From the NCBI GenBank assembly GCA_963713085.1, contig CAVQKQ010000009.1, positions 186,001 through 250,000 of the forward strand: DNA of 64,000 bases, written 5' to 3'. Below the pieces are notes generated by a model, which was not told the origin of the DNA, did not search any database, and saw nothing but the letters and a program-made list of their open reading frames with translations. This document shows, piece by piece, positions 56,963 through 64,000 of the stretch. This stretch comes from PFJX01 sp963713085. GTDB lineage: Bacteria; Pseudomonadota; Gammaproteobacteria; Burkholderiales; Thiobacillaceae. The first letter of the stretch is position 1. Every line of letters starts with the position of its first letter. A program made the translations under genes and the position numbers.

Positions 56963-58474
56963 ATGAACACCAACATCAAACTGCTCGCCGTCCTCGTGCT
57001 GGGACTCGCGCTGGGCGGAGGCGCCGCCTGGTACGCGGCGCACCGTGGAATGCCCATGAAGATGCCGGCGGACACCGCCGCGCCTGCCGCCAAGCAGGAA
57101 AAGGCCGTCCTCTACTGGTACGACCCCATGGTGCCGGCCCAGCACTTCGACAAGCCCGGCAAGTCGCCCTTCATGGACATGGACCTGGTGCCGAAATACG
57201 CCGACGACGCCGGCAACAGCGAGGCTGCGGGCGGCGTCAGCATCGACCCGCGCATGGTCCAGAACCTGGGCATCCGCACCGCCCAGGCGGAAAGGGGACG
57301 CCTGTGGCGCCGGATCGATACCGTCGGCTACGTCCGCGCCGACGACAACCGCATCGAGGTCCTCCAGGCCCGGGTCAACGGCTGGATCGAGAAGTTGAAC
57401 GTGCGCGCCCTGAACGACCCGGTGAAGCGCGGCGAACTGGTCGCCGAGGTATACAGCCCGGATCTTTACGTTGCCCAGGAGGAATTCCTGCTGGCCCTCA
57501 AGCACCCGGATGACGCCGGCTGGATCGACGCGGCCCGGCAGAAACTGGCCTTCCTCGGCCTCGCCCGGAACCAGATCGACAGCCTGGAAAAGGGCGGCAA
57601 GCCCATGCGCAGGGTGAACTACTATGCCCCCATCAGCGGTATCGTCTCGCGCATCGCCGCACGCGAAGGGTCCTCGGTCAGCGCCGGCATGCCCATGCTG
57701 GAGATCACCGACCTTTCCAGGGTCTGGGTCACCGCCGAGGTCATGGAAAACCAGGCGGCCTGGATCGCCCCCGGCAAAAGCGTGGAGATCGGCGTGGACA
57801 GCCTGCCCGGCGAGACCTTCGACGGCAAGGTGGACTACCTCTACCCCACGGTCAACGCCAATACCCGTACCCACTCGGTGCGCATCGTCCTGGCCAACCC
57901 GGGACTTAAGCTCAAGCCGGGCATGTTCGCCAAGGTCACCCTCTACGGCGGCAAGGGCGAGGAAGCCGTGCTGGTGCCCAGCGAGGCAGTCATCACCACC
58001 GGCAAGCGCAGCATCGTCCTGGTGACCCGGGACGAGGGCCATTTCACCCCGGTCGTGGTAACCACCGGCATGCAGAGCAACGGCCAGACCGCCATCCTGA
58101 AAGGCCTGGAAGGGAACGAGAAGGTGGTCACCTCGGGCCAGTTCCTGATCGAATCGGAGGCCAACCTGAAGGGCGTGCTGGACAAGTTGGGCGCCCCCGG
58201 CGCCGAGACGCAAAAGATCCATACCGGTACCGGGAAGATCACCAAGGTCGACGCCAAGACCGGCGAACTGGTAATGCAGCACCAACCCATCCCCAGCCTG
58301 GAGTGGCCCGCAATGACCATGGAATTCGAGGTCAAGGATCCGGCCATGCTCAAGGGCTTGAAGGTGGGCGAGAAGGTGGAGTTCGACCTGGTCAAGGATG
58401 AGGACGGGACCTTCCCCGTGGTGGCCATACGCCCCAAGGGCGGCGCGGAGAAACCCGCCGCCGGCGGACAGTGA
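56963..58474 (+). CDS. cusB: Membrane-fusion protein CusB with CusF-like C-terminal domain
   Basis: 503 aa from the ATG at 56963 (GAGGAG just upstream). N-terminal anchor (LLAVLVLGLALGGGAAWYA), a heavy-metal-binding segment with YWYDPMVPAQHF and SPFMDMDLVPKY (Met/Cys-poor, Met-rich), lipoyl/hairpin domains (VLQARVNGWIEKLNVRA), and beta-barrel. Residues about 415-490 are a CusF-like metallochaperone: GTGKITKVDAKTGELVMQHQP and LEWPAMTMEFEVKDP with the Trp-Met-type Cu(I)/Ag(I) site. In E. coli CusF is a separate protein; here it is fused. Confidence 0.92.
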   Translation: MNTNIKLLAVLVLGLALGGGAAWYAAHRGMPMKMPADTAAPAAKQEKAVLYWYDPMVPAQHFDKPGKSPFMDMDLVPKYADDAGNSEAAGGVSIDPRMVQNLGIRTAQAERGRLWRRIDTVGYVRADDNRIEVLQARVNGWIEKLNVRALNDPVKRGELVAEVYSPDLYVAQEEFLLALKHPDDAGWIDAARQKLAFLGLARNQIDSLEKGGKPMRRVNYYAPISGIVSRIAAREGSSVSAGMPMLEITDLSRVWVTAEVMENQAAWIAPGKSVEIGVDSLPGETFDGKVDYLYPTVNANTRTHSVRIVLANPGLKLKPGMFAKVTLYGGKGEEAVLVPSEAVITTGKRSIVLVTRDEGHFTPVVVTTGMQSNGQTAILKGLEGNEKVVTSGQFLIESEANLKGVLDKLGAPGAETQKIHTGTGKITKVDAKTGELVMQHQPIPSLEWPAMTMEFEVKDPAMLKGLKVGEKVEFDLVKDEDGTFPVVAIRPKGGAEKPAAGGQ

Positions 58475-58484
58475 GGCAACCGCC

Positions 58485-61400
58485 ATGATCGCCAAGCTGA
58501 TCCAATGGTCCGTGGCCAACCGCCTGCTGGTGGTGATCGCCACCCTCATGGCCACCGCCTGGGGGGTGGTTTCGGTGCTCAAGACGCCCCTGGACGCCAT
58601 CCCCGACCTGTCCGACGTGCAGGTCATCATCCGCACCCCGTTTCCGGGCCAGGCGCCGCAGGTGGTGGAGGACCAGGTCACCTACCCCCTGGCCACCACC
58701 ATGATGTCCGTGCCCGGCGCCAAGGTGGTGCGCGGCTATTCCATGTTCGGGGACTCCTACGTCTATATCCTGTTCGAGGACGGCACCGACCTGTACTGGG
58801 CCCGCTCCCGGGTGCTGGAGTACCTGAACACGGCCGCCAGCAAGCTGCCGGCGGCGGCCAAGCCGGCCATCGGCCCGGACGCCACCGGCGTGGGCTGGAT
58901 CTACGAGTACGCCCTGGTGGACAAGACCGGCAAGCACGACCTGGCCCAGCTGCGCTCCCTTCAGGACTGGTTCCTCAAGTTCGAACTGCAGGGCCTGCCC
59001 AACGTGGCGGAGGTGGCCACCATCGGCGGCATGGTGAAGCAGTACCAGATCCTGATCGACCCGGAGCGCATGCGCGCCCTCAACATGCCTTTATCCCATA
59101 TCGTCGCGGCGGTGCGCCGGGCCAACCAGGAGGCGGGCGGCTCGATCCTGGAACTGGGCGAGGCGGAATACATGGTGCGCGCCAGCGGCTACCTGAAGAC
59201 CCTGAAGGACTTTGAGGAGATCCCGATTGGCCTGGGCCCGGACGGCACCCCCATCCAGTTGCGCGACGTGGCGCGGGTCCAGACCGGGCCCCAGATGCGC
59301 CGCGGCATCGCCGAACTTAACGGCCAGGGCGAGGTGGTGGGCGGCGTCATCGTCATGCGCTCCGGCGGCAACGCGCTGGACACCATCGCCGCCGTCAAGG
59401 CCAAGCTGGCGACCTTGAAGAAGAGCCTGCCGCCGGGGGTGGAGATTGTCCCCACCTATGACCGCTCCGGGTTGATCAAGCGCTCGGTGGAGACCCTGAC
59501 CCACAAGCTGGCGGAGGAATTCGTCGTGGTCGCCCTGGTGTGCTTGCTGTTCCTGTTCCACCTGCGTTCCAGCCTGGTGGCCATCGTCTCCCTGCCCCTG
59601 GGCATCCTCATCGCCTTCATCGTCATGCGGCATCAGGGCATCAACGCCAACATCATGTCCCTGGGCGGCATCGCCATCGCCATCGGCGCCATGGTGGACG
59701 CGGCCATCGTCATGATCGAGAACGCCCACAAGCACCTGGAGGCCTGGCGCCACGCCCACCCGGACAAGAACCCCACCAGCCAGGACTACTTCGCCCTGTC
59801 CGCCCAGTCCGCCGCCGAGGTGGGCCCCGCCCTGTTCTTCTGCCTGCTGATCATCACCGTCAGCTTCCTGCCGGTATTCACCCTGGAGGCTCAGGAAGGT
59901 CGCCTGTTCGCCCCCCTGGCCTACACCAAGACCTACGCCATGGCGGCCGCCGCCGGCCTGTCGGTGACCCTGATCCCGGTGCTCATGGGCTGGTTCATCC
60001 GGGGCAAGGTTCCGCCGGAAAACAGGAATCCCCTCAACCGCTTGCTGATTGCCATCTACCGGCCCCTGATCGGCGTCGCCCTGCGGTTTCCCAAGCTGGA
60101 CCTGCTGGCGGCGGCCCTGATGCTGGCGGTGACCTGGTATCCCATCTCCAAGGTGGGCTCGGAGTTCATTCCGCCCCTGGACGAAGGCGACCTGCTGGCC
60201 ATGCCCACCACCCTGCCCGGCCTGTCGCCCTCCAAGGCGGCGGAGCTGCTGCAGCTGTCGGATCGCCTGACCAAGACCGTGCCGGAGATCAAGAGCGTGT
60301 TCGGCAAGATCGGCCGGGCCGATACAGCTACCGACCCGGCGCCCCTGACCATGATCGAGACCACCATACAGCTCAAGGACCCCTCGCAATGGCGTCCCGG
60401 CATGACCCTGAAGGGCATCATCGCGGAACTTGACCGTAACGTTCAAATACCCGGCATGGCCAACCTGTGGGTGCAGCCCATCCGCACCCGCATCGACATG
60501 CTGGCCACCGGCATCCGCAGCCCCGTGGGGGTCAAGATCGCCGGCCCGGACCTGAACGTGATCCAGCAGGTAGGCACGCAGGTGGAGGCCGCGCTCAAGA
60601 CCTTGCCCGGCACCGCCAGCGCCTACGCCGAGCGGGTCACCTCCGGACGCTACCTCAACGTGGACATCGACAGGGACGCCGCGGCCCGCTACGGCCTCAA
60701 CATCGCCGACATCCAGGAACTGATCAGCATCGCCGTGGGCGGCGCCACGGTGGCGGAAACGGTGGAAGGACTGGAGCGTTACCCGATCCAGATCCGCTTT
60801 CCCCGGGAGTTGCGCGACAGCGTGGAGCGGCTCGGGCAACTGCCCCTGATCACCGCCCAGGGCGCCAATGTGCCGTTGAACGCCGTGGCCAAACTCAGCA
60901 TCTCCGACGGCCCGCCGATGCTGAAGAGCGAGAACGCCCGTCCCAACGGCTGGATCTACGTGGACATCAAGGGGCAGGACCTGGGCAGCTACGTCAAGGC
61001 GGCGCAAAAGGTTGTAGCTGAACAGGTGGAACTGCCGCCCGGCTATTCCATCGCCTGGTCCGGCCAGTACGAATACCTGGAGCGGGCCGAGGCCCGGCTG
61101 AAACTGGTATTGCCACTCACCCTGGGCATCATCTTCCTGCTGCTGTTCCTCACCTTCCGTACCTTATGGCAGCCGCTGTTGATCATGTCCTCCCTGCCCT
61201 TCGCCCTGATCGGCGGCTACTGGCTGCTCTACCTGCTGGGCTACAACATGTCGGTGGCGGTGGCGGTGGGCTTCATCGCCCTGGCCGGGGTGGCGGCCGA
61301 ATTCGGCGTGATCATGCTGATCTACCTGGACCAGGCGGTGAAGGCGCGCGAGGCTGCCGGCCGCTTCAATACCCGAGCCGATCTTATGGAGGCCATCGTC

Positions 61401-61619
61401 GAAGGCGCGGTGCTGCGGGTCCGGCCCAAGGCCATGACCGTGGCCGTGATCATGGCCGGCCTGTTGCCGATCATGCTGGGCAGCGGCACCGGCAGCGAGG
61501 TCATGCGGCGCATCGCCGCGCCCATGGTGGGGGGCATGATCACCGCGCCCATGCTGTCCATGTTCGTCATCCCGGTGGTCTACCTGTTGTGGCGAGGGCG
61601 GGGTCTGAAGGCGGCATGA
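58485..61619 (+). CDS. cusA: Copper/silver RND efflux pump CusA
   Basis: 1044 aa, 12 transmembrane helices. Proton-relay region GAMVDAAIVMIENAHKHLE, the HME-RND signature around IDMLATGIRSPVGVKIAG and PLDEGDLLAMPTTLPGLS (in parts), and Met-rich porter residues such as PIRTRIDML support Cu(I)/Ag(I) over Zn/Co. Start ATG at 58485 (MIAKLIQWSVANRLLVV). Last gene of the cusCBA operon; it pumps Cu/Ag from periplasm or cytosol to the outside. Confidence 0.94.
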   Translation: MIAKLIQWSVANRLLVVIATLMATAWGVVSVLKTPLDAIPDLSDVQVIIRTPFPGQAPQVVEDQVTYPLATTMMSVPGAKVVRGYSMFGDSYVYILFEDGTDLYWARSRVLEYLNTAASKLPAAAKPAIGPDATGVGWIYEYALVDKTGKHDLAQLRSLQDWFLKFELQGLPNVAEVATIGGMVKQYQILIDPERMRALNMPLSHIVAAVRRANQEAGGSILELGEAEYMVRASGYLKTLKDFEEIPIGLGPDGTPIQLRDVARVQTGPQMRRGIAELNGQGEVVGGVIVMRSGGNALDTIAAVKAKLATLKKSLPPGVEIVPTYDRSGLIKRSVETLTHKLAEEFVVVALVCLLFLFHLRSSLVAIVSLPLGILIAFIVMRHQGINANIMSLGGIAIAIGAMVDAAIVMIENAHKHLEAWRHAHPDKNPTSQDYFALSAQSAAEVGPALFFCLLIITVSFLPVFTLEAQEGRLFAPLAYTKTYAMAAAAGLSVTLIPVLMGWFIRGKVPPENRNPLNRLLIAIYRPLIGVALRFPKLDLLAAALMLAVTWYPISKVGSEFIPPLDEGDLLAMPTTLPGLSPSKAAELLQLSDRLTKTVPEIKSVFGKIGRADTATDPAPLTMIETTIQLKDPSQWRPGMTLKGIIAELDRNVQIPGMANLWVQPIRTRIDMLATGIRSPVGVKIAGPDLNVIQQVGTQVEAALKTLPGTASAYAERVTSGRYLNVDIDRDAAARYGLNIADIQELISIAVGGATVAETVEGLERYPIQIRFPRELRDSVERLGQLPLITAQGANVPLNAVAKLSISDGPPMLKSENARPNGWIYVDIKGQDLGSYVKAAQKVVAEQVELPPGYSIAWSGQYEYLERAEARLKLVLPLTLGIIFLLLFLTFRTLWQPLLIMSSLPFALIGGYWLLYLLGYNMSVAVAVGFIALAGVAAEFGVIMLIYLDQAVKAREAAGRFNTRADLMEAIVEGAVLRVRPKAMTVAVIMAGLLPIMLGSGTGSEVMRRIAAPMVGGMITAPMLSMFVIPVVYLLWRGRGLKAA

Positions 61620-61633
61620 CTGCCGGCCGCCCC

Positions 61634-61642
61634 TGCTAGAAT
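61634..61642 (+). promoter_or_regulatory. Extended -10 promoter element before uppP
   Basis: TGC-TAGAAT (hexamer 61637-61642), 33 bases before the GTG start. No -35 consensus at 17 bases. The same element appears at 41195. Confidence 0.5.
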
Positions 61643-61674
61643 GCCGCCCGCCATCCAACCAGAAAGTCCGTCCC

Positions 61675-62499
61675 GTGGAACTCCCCATCCTGCTCAAGGC
61701 CCTGATCCTCGGCATCGTCGAGGGTGTCACAGAATTCCTGCCGGTGTCCTCCACCGGCCACCTGATCCTGGTGGGCGACCTGCTCGGTTTCAACGGCGAC
61801 AAGGCCAAGGTGTTCGAGGTGGCCATCCAGCTGGCGGCCATTCTGGCGGTGGTGTGGGAATACCGGGCCCGGCTCGGCCACGTGCTGGTGTCCATGACCC
61901 GGGAGCAGGCCTCCCGGCGCTTCGCCCTGAACCTGATCGTCGCCTTCATGCCCGCCGCGGTGCTGGGCCTGCTGTTCTTCAAGCAGATCAAGGCCTACCT
62001 GTTCAACCCCTTCGTCGTGGCCTCGGCCTTCATCATCGGTGGCCTGCTGATCCTCTGGGCGGAACGCCGCCAGCATGTGATCCGGGCCGAGACCGTGGAC
62101 GACATGACCTGGCGCGATGCCCTGAAGGTGGGCTTCGCCCAGGCCCTGGCCATGATTCCAGGCACCTCCCGCAGTGGCGCCACCATCATCGGCGGTCTGT
62201 TCTTCGGCCTGTCGCGCAAGGCGGCCACGGAGTTTTCCTTCTTCCTGGCCATCCCCACCATGTTCGCCGCCACCCTCTATGACGTGTACAAGCATCGGGA
62301 ATTATTCAGCGCTGACGACCTGGGCCTGTTCGCTGTGGGGGGCGCGGCCTCGTTCGTCTCCGCCTTCCTGGCGGTGCGCGCCCTGCTGCGCTTCATCAGC
62401 CGCCACGACTTCTCCGCGTTCGCCTGGTACCGCATCGCCTTCGGGGTGGCGGTACTGCTGACGGCCTACACCGGGGTGATCGACTGGACCGCCCCCTGA
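61675..62499 (+). CDS. uppP: Undecaprenyl-diphosphatase UppP (BacA)
   Basis: 274 aa from a GTG at 61675. Recycles undecaprenyl pyrophosphate in the membrane for peptidoglycan and polysaccharide synthesis, useful to the nearby exopolysaccharide genes. The catalytic motifs are EGVTEFLPVSSTGHLIL (about residues 17-33) and PGTSRSGATIIGGL (about residues 160-173). Seven to eight hydrophobic segments. Confidence 0.95.
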   Translation: MELPILLKALILGIVEGVTEFLPVSSTGHLILVGDLLGFNGDKAKVFEVAIQLAAILAVVWEYRARLGHVLVSMTREQASRRFALNLIVAFMPAAVLGLLFFKQIKAYLFNPFVVASAFIIGGLLILWAERRQHVIRAETVDDMTWRDALKVGFAQALAMIPGTSRSGATIIGGLFFGLSRKAATEFSFFLAIPTMFAATLYDVYKHRELFSADDLGLFAVGGAASFVSAFLAVRALLRFISRHDFSAFAWYRIAFGVAVLLTAYTGVIDWTAP

Positions 62500-62508
62500 G
62501 CGCGCCGG

Positions 62509-64000
62509 CTAGGCCGGCTCGGTCTGGCCTATCAGCCGCTTGATCTCCGTCAGCAGCGCGTCTTCCTGGTAGGGCTTGCCCATATAGAGGTTCACGCCCA
62601 GTTCCAGGGCGTGGGTGCGGTGCTTCTCGGCGGTGCGGGAGGTGATCATGATGACGGGCAGCTCCCGGGTCCGGTTGTCGCCGCGCAGATGCTGCAGAAC
62701 CTCGAAGCCGTCCATGCGCGGCATCTCGATATCCAGCAACATCAGGGCGGGCATCTCCTCCACCAGAAGATCGATCGCCTCCATGCCGTCCTTGGCGGTC
62801 GCCACACGGAAGCCTGCCCGGTGCAGGAAGCGGCTTGCGATCTTGCGTACCGTCAGGGAGTCGTCCACCACCATGATCAGTGGACCCTGCTCCTCCGCCT
62901 GCTCCTCTTCCTCCACGCCGAGCAATGGCGCTCGTTCCGCCAGCCGGAAGGGGTCCAGGATCAGGGCGACCCGGCCATCCCCCAGCACGGTGGCGCCGCT
63001 GATCCCGGAGATACGGGCCAGTTGCGGGCCGATGTTCTTGACCACGGCCTCGTAGTTGCCTTCCAGACCGTCGATCCGCAGGGCCAGGCGCTGCTCGCCC
63101 GCACGCAACAGCAGGATGGTGCGGAACTGGCCCTCTTCCGCCTGGGGACGGCGTCCCACCAGTTCGGCCAGGGTCCGCAGGGGATAGTCCTCGCCGTCCA
63201 GTTCCAGCCGGCCGGACTCGTGGAGGGCATGGACCTGCTCCGCGCGCACCTCGCGCACCTGGGTGACCTGGCCCGCGGGCAGTGCCCAGGTCTGGCCGCC
63301 GGCCCGGGCCAGCACCACCTGGGTGAGCGCCAGGGTCAGGGGCAGACGGATGGTGAACCGGGTACCCCGGCCCGGCTCGCTCTCTACCCGGACGCGGCCG
63401 CCGATGCCGGCGATGTCGTTGCGCACCACGTCCAGGCCAATGCCGCGTCCGGCCAGTTCCGTCACGGCGGCCGCCGTGGAAAAACCGGGCCGGAACAGCA
63501 ACTGTTCCAGCTGCTCCCGGCTGGCCGCCTGATCCGGTTCCAGCCAGCCCAATTCCTCGGCCCGCCGGCGTACCGCCTCCAGATTCACCCCGGCGCCGTC
63601 GTCGGCCAGGATAAGCACGATTTCATTGCTTTCCTGGCGCGCTGTCAGTCTGATCTCACCGTACTCCGTCTTGCCGTCGGCGATGCGCGTCTCGGGCGCT
63701 TCGATGCCGTGGGCGACGGCATTGCGCACCAGGTGCTCCAGGGGGGCGGCGATCTTGTCCAGCACGTTGCGGTCCAGTTCGGTCTGGCCACCGGCTATCT
63801 CCATCTGGGCCTTGCGGCCGGTCTCCTTGGCGGACTGCCGCACCACCCGATACAAACGCTCCGCCAGGGTGTTGAGGGGCACCATGCGCAGGTGCATGAG
63901 CTGCTGCTGCAGATTGCGCGCCATACGGGACTGCTGGATCAGGGCGTGGTCCGCTTCGTCCAGGCCGGCAAGCAGGTTGTCCTGGGCGGTGGAGACGTCG
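62509..64000 (-). CDS. CheA-like hybrid histidine kinase (N-terminus beyond right edge)
   Basis: The visible ~497 residues are the C-terminal part: dimerisation/HATPase with LEHLVRNAVAHGIEAPE, VLILADDGAGVNLE and ELAGRGIGLDVVRNDI, a CheW-like regulatory domain (QTWALPAGQVTQVREV), and a receiver domain with MVVDDSLTVRKIA, the phospho-Asp in MLLDIEMPRMDGFEV and Lys in MGKPYQED. The frame is open to base 64000, so Hpt domains probably lie beyond. Homologous to ChpA/PilL-type kinases for pili or chemotaxis. Confidence 0.9.
   Translation of the reverse strand, partial: DVSTAQDNLLAGLDEADHALIQQSRMARNLQQQLMHLRMVPLNTLAERLYRVVRQSAKETGRKAQMEIAGGQTELDRNVLDKIAAPLEHLVRNAVAHGIEAPETRIADGKTEYGEIRLTARQESNEIVLILADDGAGVNLEAVRRRAEELGWLEPDQAASREQLEQLLFRPGFSTAAAVTELAGRGIGLDVVRNDIAGIGGRVRVESEPGRGTRFTIRLPLTLALTQVVLARAGGQTWALPAGQVTQVREVRAEQVHALHESGRLELDGEDYPLRTLAELVGRRPQAEEGQFRTILLLRAGEQRLALRIDGLEGNYEAVVKNIGPQLARISGISGATVLGDGRVALILDPFRLAERAPLLGVEEEEQAEEQGPLIMVVDDSLTVRKIASRFLHRAGFRVATAKDGMEAIDLLVEEMPALMLLDIEMPRMDGFEVLQHLRGDNRTRELPVIMITSRTAEKHRTHALELGVNLYMGKPYQEDALLTEIKRLIGQTEPA

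Noticed and set aside
1..64000. CRISPR array, tRNA, rRNA, transposase, integrase
   Set aside because: None recognised on either strand; repeated motifs seen are pairs of inverted repeats, not spaced direct repeats.

Overview
The window is a 64 kb, GC-rich, gene-dense chromosomal piece that looks like a betaproteobacterium. The Rhodocyclales/Nitrosomonadales area is the best guess, inferred from gene order and protein families and not proven. Signs of this are argH-algZ-algR beside hemC-hemD-hemX-hemY, a short 4.5S RNA gene before dnaX-ybaB-recR, a class I DAHP synthase next to a TrpB2-type synthase, and an XrtA/PEP-CTERM-type exopolysaccharide cluster. Most genes are housekeeping, many overlap as ATGA, and intergenic gaps are short.

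Layout. 1-2368: lysA (cut by the left edge), lptM, cyaY and two stand-alone cyclic-nucleotide-binding-fold proteins. 2372-9268: argH, the AlgZ/AlgR-type LytTR two-component pair, a periplasmic thioredoxin-like protein, and the tetrapyrrole operon hemC-hemD-hemX with a hemY that has lost its TPR half. 9253-13300: a CDP-glucoseen-reductase-like ferredoxin reductase, an SDR, a NamZ/DUF1343 protein, a DOMON-like protein, then inverted repeats and a photolyase remnant. 13315-17154: yqgE-ruvX-pyrR-pyrB and a dihydroorotase homologue lacking its metal-binding HxH (PyrX type).

17177-25621 reads on the minus strand as mazG-like, ferredoxin, hydrolase, nodI-like ATPase and nodJ-like permease. The nodI/nodJ pair is split by a plus-strand three-gene block (18046-23416): an unrecognised 241-aa protein, a PIN-domain protein, and a 1378-aa single-chain restriction-modification protein. 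This is the best candidate for an undescribed defence module. 25733-26957 holds a higBA toxin-antitoxin pair and a frameshifted DUF429 gene.

27001-41716: nudF, trpB2, an aromatic-amino-acid attenuator leader, aroG, the 4.5S RNA gene, pagL (carrying a 40-bp perfect palindrome), dnaX, ybaB, recR, an HDOD/GAF protein, purB, a CnoX-type thioredoxin, a GAF protein, a gamma-carbonic-anhydrase-like protein, prlC and a DUF4124 glutaredoxin-like protein. 41750-52445: exopolysaccharide genes (asparagine-synthase-like, glycosyltransferase, FemAB-like, deacetylase, ATPase, outer-membrane beta-barrel, tyrosine autokinase, chain-length determinant, export lipoprotein). No exosortase gene is visible here. 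52619-64000: two small conserved-looking proteins, mlaA, greB, a NarL-type regulator, a Cys/His-rich secreted protein with a CusCBA-type copper/silver efflux operon (CusB carries a CusF-like tail), uppP, and the C-terminal part of a CheA-like hybrid kinase cut by the right edge.

No rRNA, tRNA, CRISPR array, transposase or prophage gene was found.
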